From assembly GCF_003332305.1 (NCBI RefSeq), contig NZ_QOIO01000002.1, positions 124,001 through 188,000 of the forward strand: a stretch of 64,000 nucleotides of DNA. Reading direction: 5' to 3'. Positions within the stretch are counted from its first letter, which is position 1. The number at the start of each line of letters is the position of its first letter. Of this stretch, positions 36,098 through 45,950 are shown piece after piece. Under the pieces are notes generated by a model. The model searched no databases. It saw nothing but the letters and a program-made list of their open reading frames with translations, and had not been told where the DNA came from. Source of the DNA: Microvirga aerophila (GTDB lineage: Bacteria; Pseudomonadota; Alphaproteobacteria; Rhizobiales; Beijerinckiaceae). Position numbers and translations under genes: made by a program.

Positions 36098-37644
36098 CCG
36101 AAACCGTGATGCTCATTCCTGGCTCCGTCACGCTGGCCGATTGGCGGCGTGTTTATTTCGGGGCCGACATCGTTCTCGACGAGAAATGCAGGCCCGGAAT
36201 CGAGGCAGGAGCCGAGACAATCGAGGCTATCGTCACGAAAGGGGACCCAGTCTACGGCGTCAACACAGGCTTTGGGAAGCTCGCCAGCGTGCGCATCGGC
36301 CAAGCGGACCTTGCAACGCTTCAACGAAATCTCGTTCTTTCGCACGCGGCAGGCGTGGGAGAGCCGCTGCCTGCCGCAGTCGTGCGCCTTGTGATGGGCC
36401 TCAAGCTCGCCAGCCTCGCGCAGGGCGCATCCGGCGTACGCTGGTCCACGGTCGAGCATCTGTCTGCGTGCCTTGCAGCCGGCATCGCGCCGGTCATTCC
36501 CGGCCAGGGCTCGGTCGGCGCGTCGGGCGATCTGGCCCCGCTGGCGCATCTGTCGGCGGCTCTTATGGGGGTCGGAGAATTCTTCGTGGACGGGATGCGC
36601 GTGGAGGCCGAGGATGCCCTTGCAAGGATCGGCCTCTCACCCCTTGTTCTTGGTCCGAAGGAAGGCTTGGCGCTTCTGAACGGAACGCAGGTATCGACCG
36701 CGCTGGCGCTCGCTGGACTGTTCGAAGCGGAGCGGGTGTTTCAGGCCGCACTTGTGACGGGCGCTCTGGCGACCGATGCCGCCAAGGGGTCGGACGGACC
36801 GTTCGACGAGCGTATTCAAAAGCTGCGCCGGCATCTTGGACAGATCGAGGTGGCGGCCGCTTTGCGCAGCCTGATGCAGGGCAGCGCCATCCGCGCCTCT
36901 CACCTCACAAATGACGAGCGCGTGCAGGACCCTTACTGCCTGCGCTGCCAGCCGCAGGTCATGGGCGCGGTGCTCGACCTGCTGCGCCAGGCGGGCGACA
37001 CGCTTGGCGCGGAAGCGAACGGCGTCTCCGACAATCCGCTCGTGTTCTCCGATACCGGCGAGGTGATCTCGGGCGGCAATTTCCATGCGGAGCCGGTAGC
37101 CTTTGCGGCCGACATGATCGCCATGGCGCTGTGCGAGATCGGCTCGCTCGCGGAGCGACGCATCGCCATGCTGGTCGACCCTGTCCTCTCGGGCCTGCCC
37201 GCTTTCCTCACGCCGAAGCCGGGGCTCAACTCGGGCTTCATGATCCCGCAGGTGACGGCCGCCGCTCTTGTGTCCGAAAACAAGCAGCGCGCCTATCCGG
37301 CAAGCGTCGATTCGATCCCGACATCGGCCAACCAGGAAGACCATGTGTCCATGGCCACCCATGGGGCAAGGCGGCTTCTGCCCATGGCGGCCAACGCTGC
37401 GAACGTGATCGGGATCGAGCTCCTTGCCGCCGCGCAGGGCTGTGACTTCCATGCACCCATGACATCGAGCGAGGCCCTTGAACGCGCGCGGGCCACATTG
37501 AGAGCACGCGTCCCGCATCTGAACGACGACCGTTACATGGCCCCGGACATGGAGCAGGCGGCTGAGTTGGTAAGGTCGGGTGCTCTGGCAGCTGCGACCG
37601 GTAACTCTATGCTCCCGCTAGTGGCGGCGGAGCCCGGGCGATGA
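36094..37644 (+). CDS. hutH: Histidine ammonia-lyase HutH
   Basis: 516 residues. The Ala-Ser-Gly that forms the MIO cofactor is at 143-145 ([12 protein letters not shown]); Tyr54 in VYGVNTGFG is the catalytic Tyr53 equivalent; [11 protein letters not shown] has Cys where most homologues have Ser. Deaminates histidine to urocanate. GTG start overlaps the hutI stop (GTGA), so it is translationally coupled. Confidence 0.96.
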   Translation: MTETVMLIPGSVTLADWRRVYFGADIVLDEKCRPGIEAGAETIEAIVTKGDPVYGVNTGFGKLASVRIGQADLATLQRNLVLSHAAGVGEPLPAAVVRLVMGLKLASLAQGASGVRWSTVEHLSACLAAGIAPVIPGQGSVGASGDLAPLAHLSAALMGVGEFFVDGMRVEAEDALARIGLSPLVLGPKEGLALLNGTQVSTALALAGLFEAERVFQAALVTGALATDAAKGSDGPFDERIQKLRRHLGQIEVAAALRSLMQGSAIRASHLTNDERVQDPYCLRCQPQVMGAVLDLLRQAGDTLGAEANGVSDNPLVFSDTGEVISGGNFHAEPVAFAADMIAMALCEIGSLAERRIAMLVDPVLSGLPAFLTPKPGLNSGFMIPQVTAAALVSENKQRAYPASVDSIPTSANQEDHVSMATHGARRLLPMAANAANVIGIELLAAAQGCDFHAPMTSSEALERARATLRARVPHLNDDRYMAPDMEQAAELVRSGALAAATGNSMLPLVAAEPGR

Positions 37645-38477
37645 GCGACTTGACGCAACCGGCATGGCTGGAAATTACGCGTGGAAATGCGCCCCTCATT
37701 GTCAGCCTGCCTCATACCGGGACGGACATTCCGACGGAATATGAAAGCGGCCTCGTTTCACCCTGGCTCTCCCGCAAGGACGCCGATTGGTGGATCGAGC
37801 GTCTGTACGATTTCGCCGGCGATCTCAGGGCGACTATCGTCCGGACGGCGATTTCCCGGACGGTCATCGACGTCAACCGCGATCCGTCGGGCGTATCACT
37901 CTATCCGGGTCAGGCGACGACGGAGCTGTGCCCGACAACCACGTTCGACGGCGAGCCCCTCTATAGGCCTGGAAAGGAGCCGAGCAGTGAGGCTATCACG
38001 GAGCGCCGCGCCCGCTTCTTCGACCCATACCACTCTGCACTGAATGCCGAGATTGAACGGCTTCGCACTCGGCACCCCGCCGTCGTGGTCTACGACTGCC
38101 ACTCGATTCGATCGGTGATCCCGCGCCTGTTTGACGGAGCGCTGCCGAACTTCAACCTAGGCACCAATGGCGGCGTGACTTGCGCTCAAGCGCTCGGCAG
38201 CGAGATCGAGCGCCTGTGTGCGGAGAGCGGCTTCAGCCATGTGACGAACGGGCGCTTCAAGGGTGGATACATCACGCGCAGCCTCGGCAAGCCCGATGCG
38301 GGAGTTCATGCGGTCCAGATGGAGCTCGCCTGCCGGGGCTACATGAGGGAGCCGATGGGACCCGTGATGGAAGGACAATGGCCGAGCGCCTTCGATGGAT
38401 CCTACGCCGCACCCATGCGCGCCGTCCTCGTTCGAATTCTCGAAGCTTGCCTGAATTTTGCCAAGACCGAAGCCTGA
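37641..38477 (+). CDS. hutG: N-formylglutamate deformylase HutG
   Basis: 278 residues, N-formylglutamate amidohydrolase family. [10 protein letters not shown] at 23-32, [12 protein letters not shown] and [14 protein letters not shown] are family motifs. Hydrolyses N-formyl-glutamate to formate and glutamate, completing the five-step pathway that needs HutF. Overlaps hutH by 4 bases (ATGA). Confidence 0.94.
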   Translation: MSDLTQPAWLEITRGNAPLIVSLPHTGTDIPTEYESGLVSPWLSRKDADWWIERLYDFAGDLRATIVRTAISRTVIDVNRDPSGVSLYPGQATTELCPTTTFDGEPLYRPGKEPSSEAITERRARFFDPYHSALNAEIERLRTRHPAVVVYDCHSIRSVIPRLFDGALPNFNLGTNGGVTCAQALGSEIERLCAESGFSHVTNGRFKGGYITRSLGKPDAGVHAVQMELACRGYMREPMGPVMEGQWPSAFDGSYAAPMRAVLVRILEACLNFAKTEA

Positions 38478-38491
38478 CAAAGGATTTTCCC

Positions 38492-40156
38492 ATGCACCGC
38501 ATTGACAATGCCCGCGTGATCCGCGCCACACACGGCACCGAACTCTCCGCGAAAAGTTGGTTGACCGAAGCGCCGCTTCGCATGCTGATGAACAACCTGG
38601 ATCCCGACGTAGCGGAGAAGCCCGGCGAACTCGTGGTATATGGCGGCATTGGCCGCGCGGCGCGGGACTGGGAAAGCTTCGACCGGATCACAGCGGCCCT
38701 GAAAAACCTCGAGGACGACGAGACGCTCCTGATCCAATCGGGCAAGCCGGTCGGCGTCTTTCGCACGCACGCGGACGCGCCCCGCGTCCTCATCGCCAAT
38801 TCGAACATCGTCCCGCACTGGGCCACCTGGGACAAGTTCCACGAGCTCGATCGCAAGGGGCTGATGATGTACGGCCAGATGACGGCAGGCTCTTGGATCT
38901 ATATCGGCACGCAAGGCATCGTGCAGGGCACCTACGAGACTTTCGTGGAAGTGGGCCGCCAGCACTACAATGGTGATCTCTCAGGCCGCTGGATCTTGAC
39001 GGCGGGGCTGGGCGGCATGGGCGGCGCGCAGCCCCTGGCCGCCACCATGGCGGGAGCCTCGTGCCTGGCCGTCGAATGCCAGCCGAGCCGCATCGAGATG
39101 CGTCTGCGGACCGGGTATCTCGACCGCGCCGTCGCCAACCTCGACGAGGCGCTGTCGATCATCGAACAATCCTGCCGCGACAGAAAGCCGATCTCAGTCG
39201 GCCTCCTCGGCAATGCGGCCGAAATCTTCCCGGAGATCTACCGGCGCGGCATTCGTCCCGACGCGGTGACGGACCAGACATCGGCGCACGATCCCATCAA
39301 CGGCTACCTGCCGAAGGGATGGACGCTCACTGAGTGGGAAGCCAAGCGCGAGGCAAACCCGAAAGCCGTGGAGCACGCCGCCAAGCAATCTATGGCGACG
39401 CATGTGCGCGCCATGCTGGATTTTTACGAAGCCGGCGTGCCGACCCTCGATTACGGCAACAACATCCGCCAGATGGCCAAGGAGGAAGGCGTGGACAATG
39501 CGTTCGACTTCCCGGGCTTCGTGCCAGCCTATATCCGGCCCCTCTTCTGCCGCGGCATCGGCCCGTTCCGCTGGGCGGCCCTCTCGGGCGATCCGGAGGA
39601 CATCTACAGGACCGACGCCAAGGTGAAGGAGCTCTTGCCGGACAACAAGCACCTGCACAACTGGCTCGACATGGCGCGTGAGCGCATCCGCTTCCAGGGC
39701 CTGCCGGCCCGCATCTGCTGGGTCGGCCTCGGGGATCGACATCGTCTGGGCCTCGCCTTCAATGAGATGGTGGCCAAGGGCGAATTGAAGGCTCCCGTCG
39801 TGATTGGGCGCGACCATCTCGATTCAGGCTCGGTCGCGAGCCCCAACCGGGAAACGGAAGCCATGAAGGACGGATCGGACGCAGTCTCCGACTGGCCACT
39901 TCTCAACGCGCTTCTCAACTGCGCCTCGGGTGCGACCTGGGTTTCGCTACACCATGGCGGCGGCGTCGGGATCGGCTTTTCGCAGCATTCCGGCATGGTG
40001 ATTGTTTGCGACGGGACGCCTGAAGCCGCAAGTCGCATCGAGCGGGTTCTCTGGAATGATCCGGCGACCGGCGTCATGCGCCACGCCGATGCGGGCTACG
40101 ATATCGCCGTCGACTGCGCGCGGGAGCACAGCCTCAACCTGCCGAGTCTTGGGTGA
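38492..40156 (+). CDS. hutU: Urocanate hydratase HutU
   Basis: 554 residues, the family length. NAD-binding motif [17 protein letters not shown] (about 172-188), the active-site Cys region [18 protein letters not shown] and [18 protein letters not shown] are all intact. Converts urocanate to imidazolonepropionate. AAAGGA before the ATG at 38492 defines the start; the longer in-frame reading from 38180 overlaps hutG and is rejected. Confidence 0.96.
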   Translation: MHRIDNARVIRATHGTELSAKSWLTEAPLRMLMNNLDPDVAEKPGELVVYGGIGRAARDWESFDRITAALKNLEDDETLLIQSGKPVGVFRTHADAPRVLIANSNIVPHWATWDKFHELDRKGLMMYGQMTAGSWIYIGTQGIVQGTYETFVEVGRQHYNGDLSGRWILTAGLGGMGGAQPLAATMAGASCLAVECQPSRIEMRLRTGYLDRAVANLDEALSIIEQSCRDRKPISVGLLGNAAEIFPEIYRRGIRPDAVTDQTSAHDPINGYLPKGWTLTEWEAKREANPKAVEHAAKQSMATHVRAMLDFYEAGVPTLDYGNNIRQMAKEEGVDNAFDFPGFVPAYIRPLFCRGIGPFRWAALSGDPEDIYRTDAKVKELLPDNKHLHNWLDMARERIRFQGLPARICWVGLGDRHRLGLAFNEMVAKGELKAPVVIGRDHLDSGSVASPNRETEAMKDGSDAVSDWPLLNALLNCASGATWVSLHHGGGVGIGFSQHSGMVIVCDGTPEAASRIERVLWNDPATGVMRHADAGYDIAVDCAREHSLNLPSLG

Positions 40157-40168
40157 GGACAAAGCGTT

Positions 40169-40771
40169 ATGGCCACCCGTCTCATTCGCGCTTCGGATCT
40201 CGTCCGCGTTCCGTGGAAAAATGGCGGCGGCACGACCGCAGAGATTGCCGCGTTCCCTGAAGGATCAGGCTTCGAGACATTCGGATGGCGGATCAGTATG
40301 GCCGATGTGACATCCGACGGCCCCTTCTCGGTCTTTCCTGGGACTGACCGCACACTGGTCGTCCTGGAAGGCCATGGCGTCGAACTTGATGTCGAAGGCG
40401 TTCCTTTCCGGCTGGACAGGACAGCCCCCAGGCTCTCGTTCGCGGGCGACGATATGACGACCGGCCGGCTCCTCTCGGGGCCGATCCGCGACCTCAACGT
40501 GATGACGCGGCGCGGGCAATTCACGCATCGCACGCGCATCATGGACTCCGGCGTGGCATTGCTGTCCGAGGACACCTGTGCGGCCTTCATCGTGGCGATC
40601 GATGCTGCGTTCGACGTGACCGTGGAGGACAAGATCCATTCGCTCCAGGCTCTCGATACCCTGTACCTCGAATCTACGCAGGACATGATCCAGATCGCCG
40701 GAACCGGCCGGGCGCTCCTGATCGAGATCGCGCCTGTAGTTTCGGCATCCGAGGATGCTCCTGCCCGGTGA
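40169..40771 (+). CDS. hutD: HutD-family cupin
   Basis: 200 residues, HutD/Ves family: starts with LIRASDLVRVPWKNGGGTT and has the WRISMADV and FSVFPGTDRTLVVLEG motifs. HutD is thought to hold excess intermediate (possibly formimidoyl-glutamate or urocanate) and limit overflow; its biochemistry is not firmly established. Twelve bases after hutU, in the same operon. Confidence 0.93.
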   Translation: MATRLIRASDLVRVPWKNGGGTTAEIAAFPEGSGFETFGWRISMADVTSDGPFSVFPGTDRTLVVLEGHGVELDVEGVPFRLDRTAPRLSFAGDDMTTGRLLSGPIRDLNVMTRRGQFTHRTRIMDSGVALLSEDTCAAFIVAIDAAFDVTVEDKIHSLQALDTLYLESTQDMIQIAGTGRALLIEIAPVVSASEDAPAR

Positions 40772-40795
40772 TGCGCAAACATGCGGCACATCGAC

Positions 40796-40807
40796 ATGTC
40801 TATACAT
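40796..40807 (+). promoter_or_regulatory. Candidate HutC operator 3
   Basis: ATGTCTATACAT, same TGT-N4-ACA form as the two hutI/hutF sites, located 134 bases before the ABC binding-protein start and directly followed by a -35-like TTGACT (40808-40813). Suggests HutC also controls the transporter. Confidence 0.6.
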
Positions 40808-40940
40808 TTGACTTCGAGGCGTGGGCATGATGGCATTCGCGCACTGGCCTGCAAAGGTGGACAAAGCAACAGACGACAATCCTTCCAGAGGGACATCGTC
40901 GGATCACCGGCAAGGCGACCGGAAAAACATGGAGGCTACA

Positions 40941-41882
40941 ATGAAGGCGTTGTTGGGTGGTATTGCGCTGTTGGCCCTGTCGGCAGGCACGGCCGCCGCA
41001 CAGGACACCAAAGTCACGATCGGAATTTCGGGCTGGACAGGCTTTGCGCCCCTGACGCTCGCGAAGGAGGCCGGGATCTTCCAGAAGAACGGTCTCGGCG
41101 TCACGATCAAGAAGGTCCCGCAGGCCAGCCGTCACCTGGCCATACAGTCCGGCGACATTCAATGCGCCGCCACCACGGTGGAAACCTGGGTCGTGTGGAA
41201 CGCGAATGGCGTGCCCACGAAGCAGATCTTCCAGCTCGACAAGAGCTATGGGGCGGACGGCATGGTGGTGCGCAACGACGTAGCGGCGATCAAGGATATC
41301 AAGGGCAAGACGGTGGCAGCCTCAGCCCCCGGCACCTCGCCCTATTTCGCCTTGGCCTGGATGCTGAAAAAGAACGGCCTGTCCGTCAAGGACGTGACCG
41401 TCGTCAACATGGAGCCCGGCCCGGCCGCACAGGCCTTCATCGCCGGCCAGAACGATGTGGCCATGACTTATGAGCCATACCTGTCGTCCGTACGCGCCGC
41501 GCCTCAATCAGGCAAGATCATCGCCACCACCCTCGACTACCCGATGGTGATGGACACGTTCGGCTGCACACCGAAATTTCTGACCGACAACCCGAAGGCT
41601 GCCAAAGCCCTTGCGGACAGCTATTTCCAGGCCCTCGACATGATCAACAAAGATCAGACCAAGGCTTACGAGATCATGGGCGCAGACGTGAAGCAGACGG
41701 GCGAGGCGTTCGGCAAATCCGCCCAGTTCCTGCGCTGGCAGGACCGGGAGGCGAACAAGAAGTTCTTCGAGGGCGAGTTCAAGACCTTCTCCAGCGAGGC
41801 CGCCGACCTGCTCCTGGAAATCGGCGTCATCAAGCAGAAGCCCGACATCAACGCCTTGGCGGATACGAGCTTCATTCAATAA
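40941..41882 (+). CDS. ABC transporter substrate-binding protein of the hut locus (NMT1/TauA-like)
   Basis: 313 residues from the ATG with GGAGG 5-6 bases upstream. Signal peptide 1-20 (ending TAAA before QDTKVTIG). The mature part is of the NMT1/SsuA class, with GWTGFAPLTLAKEAGIFQKN, QAFIAGQNDVAMTYEP and TPKFLTDNPKAAKALA. Known histidine transporters HutXWV use a ProX-like protein instead, so this looks like a different importer for histidine, urocanate or a related imidazole. The assignment rests on position and the nearby HutC-like site. Confidence 0.88.
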   Translation: MKALLGGIALLALSAGTAAAQDTKVTIGISGWTGFAPLTLAKEAGIFQKNGLGVTIKKVPQASRHLAIQSGDIQCAATTVETWVVWNANGVPTKQIFQLDKSYGADGMVVRNDVAAIKDIKGKTVAASAPGTSPYFALAWMLKKNGLSVKDVTVVNMEPGPAAQAFIAGQNDVAMTYEPYLSSVRAAPQSGKIIATTLDYPMVMDTFGCTPKFLTDNPKAAKALADSYFQALDMINKDQTKAYEIMGADVKQTGEAFGKSAQFLRWQDREANKKFFEGEFKTFSSEAADLLLEIGVIKQKPDINALADTSFIQ

Positions 41883-41897
41883 TCGTCGCAAGTCGTC

Positions 41898-41929
41898 GGC
41901 GATGGTCCGCACTTTCGCGGACCATCGCC
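41898..41929 (+). terminator. Hairpin after hut-locus binding-protein gene
   Basis: Perfect 13-bp stem GGCGATGGTCCGC/GCGGACCATCGCC with a 6-base loop, 15 bases after the stop codon and about 67 before the permease start. No T-run. Confidence 0.75.
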
Positions 41930-41996
41930 CAAACGCTCATTTTCAATGTCATCCGGGTGGACGCAGATCGGCCTTCGATGACAGAACAGATCCTTC

Positions 41997-42773
41997 ATGC
42001 CCCGTCCCCTTGAACCCGTCAGCCAAGGCGCGCGCGTCGCGCTCGGCATCTCGTTCTTCGTCATCTTCCTGGTAGCCTGGGCGGCCGCGACCCTGGGCGG
42101 CTTCGTCTCGCGGACCTTCCTGGCCGATCCGATCACCATGATGCAGGATGGATGGCTGTTGCTCACCAGGTTCGGCTTCATGGCCGATATCGGCATCACC
42201 ATATGGCGCGTCGTCGGCGGCTTCATTCTGGCGGCCGTCATCGCAGTTCCAATTGGCGTTCTCATGGGAGCCTACAAGCCGTTCGAGGCCTTTCTCGAGC
42301 CCTTCATCTCCTTTGCGCGCTATCTGCCGGCGTCCGCCTTCGTGCCGCTTCTCATCTTGTGGGCGGGCATCGGCGAGATGCAGAAGCTTCTCGTCATTTT
42401 CATCGGCTCGTTCTTTCAAATCATCCTGATGGTGGCGGTCGCCGTGGGCAACACGCGCCGGGATCTCGTCGAGGCGGCCTATACCCTCGGTTCCACCGAC
42501 CAGGGTGTCGTCAAGCGCGTCCTGCTCCCGGCCAATGCGCCTGAGATCGCCGAGATCCTGAGGCTCGTTCTAGGCTGGGCCTGGACCTACGTAATCGTCG
42601 CGGAACTGATCGGCTCCTCATCCGGCATCGGGCATATGATCATCGACAGCCAGGCGCTCATGGCCACGGGCCAGATGATCTTTGGCATCATCGTGATCGG
42701 CGTCATCGGGTTGATCTCAGACTTTCTGTTCAAGGCCCTCAATCGGGCACTGTTTTCCTGGCGGCTCGCATGA
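41997..42773 (+). CDS. ABC transporter permease of the hut locus
   Basis: 258-residue TauC/SsuC-type permease with about six membrane segments and the EAA-like loop TLGSTDQGVVKRVLLPANAPE (about 162-182). Its ATPase gene follows with an ATGA overlap. The only permease gene, so probably a homodimer. Confidence 0.92.
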   Translation: MPRPLEPVSQGARVALGISFFVIFLVAWAAATLGGFVSRTFLADPITMMQDGWLLLTRFGFMADIGITIWRVVGGFILAAVIAVPIGVLMGAYKPFEAFLEPFISFARYLPASAFVPLLILWAGIGEMQKLLVIFIGSFFQIILMVAVAVGNTRRDLVEAAYTLGSTDQGVVKRVLLPANAPEIAEILRLVLGWAWTYVIVAELIGSSSGIGHMIIDSQALMATGQMIFGIIVIGVIGLISDFLFKALNRALFSWRLA

Positions 42774-43561
42774 CAAACACGGTCCTTGATATCGAGAATG
42801 TCTCGCGGGTGTTTCCGGGCGTCCGCGGCGCTGCTCCCGTGCGGGCGCTTGAGCCGACGAGCCTCACAGTGGCTCAGAACGACTTCATCACGGTCCTGGG
42901 CCCATCGGGCTGCGGAAAATCCACGCTCCTTCGCATCGTGGCCGGGCTAGACTATCCCAGCAGCGGACGCGTCCTTCTTGAGGGTCGCGAGATCAAAGGC
43001 CCTGGAGCCGATCGGGGCATGGTCTTCCAGTCCTATACGCTGTTTCCGTGGCTCACCATTGCGGAGAACATTGCCTACGGGTTGAGGGAAAAGGGTGTGC
43101 CGAAGGCACAGCGCCGGGACATCGTGGCCTCCTATATCGAGAAGGTCGGGCTTCGTGGCTTCGAGAACCACTATCCCAAGCAGCTCTCGGGCGGCATGCA
43201 GCAGCGAACGGCCATAGCCCGGGCGCTGGCGAACGATCCCGCGATCCTGCTCCTCGACGAGCCCTTCGGAGCGCTGGACAACCAGACCCGCGCGCTGATG
43301 CAGGAATTGCTCCTCGGCATCTGGGAGCGTGAGCAGAAGACCGTCCTCTTCGTCACGCATGACATCGAGGAAGCGATCTTCCTGGCCTCTCGGGTGATTG
43401 TCATGACGGCGCGCCCTGGCCGCATCAAGGCCGACATTCCGGTGGATCTTCCGCATCCGCGGCATTACACTATGAAAACGAGCCCGGAGTTCTCAAGTCT
43501 CAAGGCGCAGCTTACGGAAGAGATCCGTTTGGAGGCTCTGCAGGCTGATGGGATGCATTGA
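42770..43561 (+). CDS. ABC transporter ATPase of the hut locus
   Basis: 263 residues. Walker A GPSGCGKST (about 44-52), signature LSGGMQQR (about 139-146), Walker B ILLLDEPFGAL. Overlaps the permease gene by 4 bases. Energises the importer in the hut cluster. Confidence 0.93.
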   Translation: MTNTVLDIENVSRVFPGVRGAAPVRALEPTSLTVAQNDFITVLGPSGCGKSTLLRIVAGLDYPSSGRVLLEGREIKGPGADRGMVFQSYTLFPWLTIAENIAYGLREKGVPKAQRRDIVASYIEKVGLRGFENHYPKQLSGGMQQRTAIARALANDPAILLLDEPFGALDNQTRALMQELLLGIWEREQKTVLFVTHDIEEAIFLASRVIVMTARPGRIKADIPVDLPHPRHYTMKTSPEFSSLKAQLTEEIRLEALQADGMH

Positions 43562-43578
43562 GGAGCAGCACTGAGCGA

Positions 43579-45000
43579 TCAGTTGACTGGACCAGAGTGG
43601 CCAATTGGCGGCAGATTATCTCCAGACGGATTCAGTCCCTGCGAACGCATCACCACCACCGTGACAGCCCATAGCACGACCCCGATCCCAAGCAGGATGC
43701 CGGCGATCAGATACTGTTCCGCAGCGCGGCCGGTCCATGGCCCGACTAGGAACGCGCAGCAGATAGCCCCGAGAACGGGCAAGACCGTCGGACTCTTGAA
43801 ATGCTCGTGATCGACCTTGTTCTTCCGGAGGACCAGAACTGCAACATTCACAATGGTAAAGACGCCAAGCAGGAGAAGCGCGGTAGTGCCGCCAAGCGCC
43901 GGAACGGCCCCGACGAAGCTGATAAGGCCGAATGCCAAAAGCGACGTGAAGGCGATCGCAATATAGGGGGTTCGCCTGCTTCGATGAACCCTTCCAAGGA
44001 TCGGCGGAAGCACGCCCTCGCGGCTCATGCCATAGACGAGCCGGCTTGCCATTAGCATGTTGATCAATGCCGAATTGGCCACGGCGAACATTGTGATGAT
44101 GCCGAAGATGCCAAGCGGGAAGCCGGGCGCGCCGGCAGAAACCACTTTGAGAAGAGGCGTTTCGCCTTCACCGAGTTCTGCTGCTGGCACTAACGTGATC
44201 GCCGAGATCGAGACAAGAACGTAAATGAGTCCCGTGACAAGGAGGCCGGTGAGGAGCACCTTCGGGAAGATCTTGGAGGGGTTCTTGCACTCCTCGGCCA
44301 TGTTGACGGAATCCTCAAAACCCACCATGGCGAAGAAGGCGAGCGTCGTGGCCGCGATGACGGACCAGAACATGCCTCGATCTCCCGCTGGCTCGAAGGT
44401 TAGAACACGGGAAACGTCACCCTGCCCTGCACCGATTGCCCAAAGGCCGATCACAATGATGATGAGGAGGCCGGTGAGTTCGATGCAGGTCAGCACCACA
44501 TTCGCTTTCACGCTCTCGCCAACGCCGCGGAAATTGACGATGGCAACCAAGACCATAAAGGCCAGGCCGAGAAGTGTGATGCTGGTTCCCTCAAGCCCGA
44601 GGCCGAATCCGGTCGAAAAATTCGCCGCGAAGGCTCGGGAGGCCGTCGATGCCGAGGTGATCCCCGAACACATCACCGCGAAAGCCACCAGGAAGGTGAC
44701 GAAATGGATGCCGAAGGCTTTGTGAGTGTATAAAGCAGCTCCCGCCGCCTTGGGGTACTTGGTGACCAGCTCGAGGTAGCTGAAGGCGGTAATGAGCGCG
44801 ACCACGAAGGCCACGACGAAAGGCAGCCAAACGACACCGCCAACCTGCTTTGCAACCTGACCGGTTAAAGCGTAAATGCCTGTGCCCAGAATGTCGCCGA
44901 CGATGAAGAGCAACAGAAGCCCTGGTCCCATCACACGGTGAAGACTGGGCTCGAGTTCCGCCTTGCCGGTCGCGCCGCTGCCTGTTGCTAGATCGCTCAT
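43579..45000 (-). CDS. APC-family amino acid permease
   Basis: 473 residues, about twelve membrane segments, APC superfamily (YfnA/CAT-like): GDILGTGIYALTG near the N-terminus, GFEDSVNMAEECKNPSKIFPK and NMLMASRLVYGMSREGVLP. Imports an amino acid with protons. The ATG at 45000 has GGAAGGGA upstream, preferred over an in-frame TTG at 45030. Convergent with the hut transporter, 17 bases apart. Substrate is unknown; it could serve histidine but nothing in the sequence proves it. Confidence 0.92.
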   Translation of the reverse strand: MSDLATGSGATGKAELEPSLHRVMGPGLLLLFIVGDILGTGIYALTGQVAKQVGGVVWLPFVVAFVVALITAFSYLELVTKYPKAAGAALYTHKAFGIHFVTFLVAFAVMCSGITSASTASRAFAANFSTGFGLGLEGTSITLLGLAFMVLVAIVNFRGVGESVKANVVLTCIELTGLLIIIVIGLWAIGAGQGDVSRVLTFEPAGDRGMFWSVIAATTLAFFAMVGFEDSVNMAEECKNPSKIFPKVLLTGLLVTGLIYVLVSISAITLVPAAELGEGETPLLKVVSAGAPGFPLGIFGIITMFAVANSALINMLMASRLVYGMSREGVLPPILGRVHRSRRTPYIAIAFTSLLAFGLISFVGAVPALGGTTALLLLGVFTIVNVAVLVLRKNKVDHEHFKSPTVLPVLGAICCAFLVGPWTGRAAEQYLIAGILLGIGVVLWAVTVVVMRSQGLNPSGDNLPPIGHSGPVN

Positions 45001-45116
45001 AGGGACCATCCCTTCCAACACGAGGATCAATGGCCAAGGCTGCCAAACCGTTCCAAAAAATTGCTATCTTGTTTCATGGATTGGGCCCGAGCCAAATGCT
45101 AAACCTGTTCGGTCGA

Positions 45117-45547
45117 TCAACGACCGGGAATTGGGATCCGTCCCTGTTCTTGGAGTGCTCCGTCCGGAGCCGTTTTCACAACAACGATCTCTCCTGAATC
45201 GAGGTTGGAGCCGGTCAGGGCCTGAATATTCGCACCATGCGTCACGACAAGCAGTGTTTCAGGTCCTTTCCAGCCCGCGATCAAGGCCCTTGCGCCTGCC
45301 GTTAGTGCGCCCCGCTGGTCGGCCAAAACAAACGCGTTGGCGAATGTCGGAGCGATCTCGACGGAGCCTAGATCCAGAAGCCGGACGGGTCACCGGCGCC
45401 TCCGGGCGCCTCGGCATGTCGCATAAGGGCAATTTGCCCGCCTTGGCGCAGGGCAATCCATGCCGCAGCCTCGTCAGCAAGCGCCGGGACAGGTGTGGCA
45501 GCCCATCCGACGAAGAGCAAAACACAGCACAGGGAGATTCGGCACAT
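45117..45547 (-). pseudogene. Decayed histidine phosphatase (SixA-like) gene
   Basis: The reading from ATG 45547 begins with a signal-like segment and gives the phosphatase motif LMRHAEAPG, then GDPSGFWI followed by a TAG stop. A second frame resumes at the same spot with LGSVEIAPTF, and ends with LLVVTHGANIQALTG. In the family these two blocks are separated by about 45 residues including DDC-TQRNL and WCRCLDTA; that middle part is missing. So the gene has an internal deletion with a frame change at about 45367-45375. The result should be inactive. Confidence 0.8.
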
Positions 45548-45560
45548 GTGTCATCAATCC

Positions 45561-45767
45561 TCAGAGATTAGACCCCTTGCGCGACTTCTCCTGCTGGACG
45601 AGTTCCTGCAGGAGTTGATGAGCGAGGGCCTCATGGGCGACCCTTGGGTTAATCTCTGCGGATTTCCTGCCGTAATTCGTGGTGACGGTCAGCATCTTTC
45701 GATCAACGGTGAAAGTCCCCGAATAGGTTCTTCCCTCGATCTTGATATGAACGGCATGCCCGGACAT
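45561..45767 (-). CDS. Small conserved-looking protein of unknown function
   Basis: 68 residues, soluble, mixed: MSGHAVHIKIEGRTYSGTF then an alpha-helical C-terminus (about 42-63). I do not recognise the family. AAGGAGA is placed about 10 bases upstream of the ATG and the codon use is normal, which supports a real gene. It lies 13 bases upstream of the phosphatase pseudogene on the same strand. Confidence 0.65.
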   Translation of the reverse strand: MSGHAVHIKIEGRTYSGTFTVDRKMLTVTTNYGRKSAEINPRVAHEALAHQLLQELVQQEKSRKGSNL

Positions 45768-45950
45768 GGGAGTACGTCTCCTTCAAAAAGAGTTCGCCCC
45801 CTGCCACGATCATAGCTGCTCGGCTGCCGGGAAACTACACCCAATAAGGCGCGCGAAGAGGACGGCATCCATGATGTGCTCCTTTAGGCGACTGCTGATC
45901 GATTGGCTGCTGAGAGGAACGGCCGAATCCCTTTGACCATAGGGTCATCT
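45768..45950. other. Intergenic region between the small protein gene and the VOC gene
   Basis: 183 bases. Only a weak 5-bp stem TGACC/GGTCA (45934-45947) just after the VOC stop is visible. I see no promoter that I would name. Confidence 0.4.
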
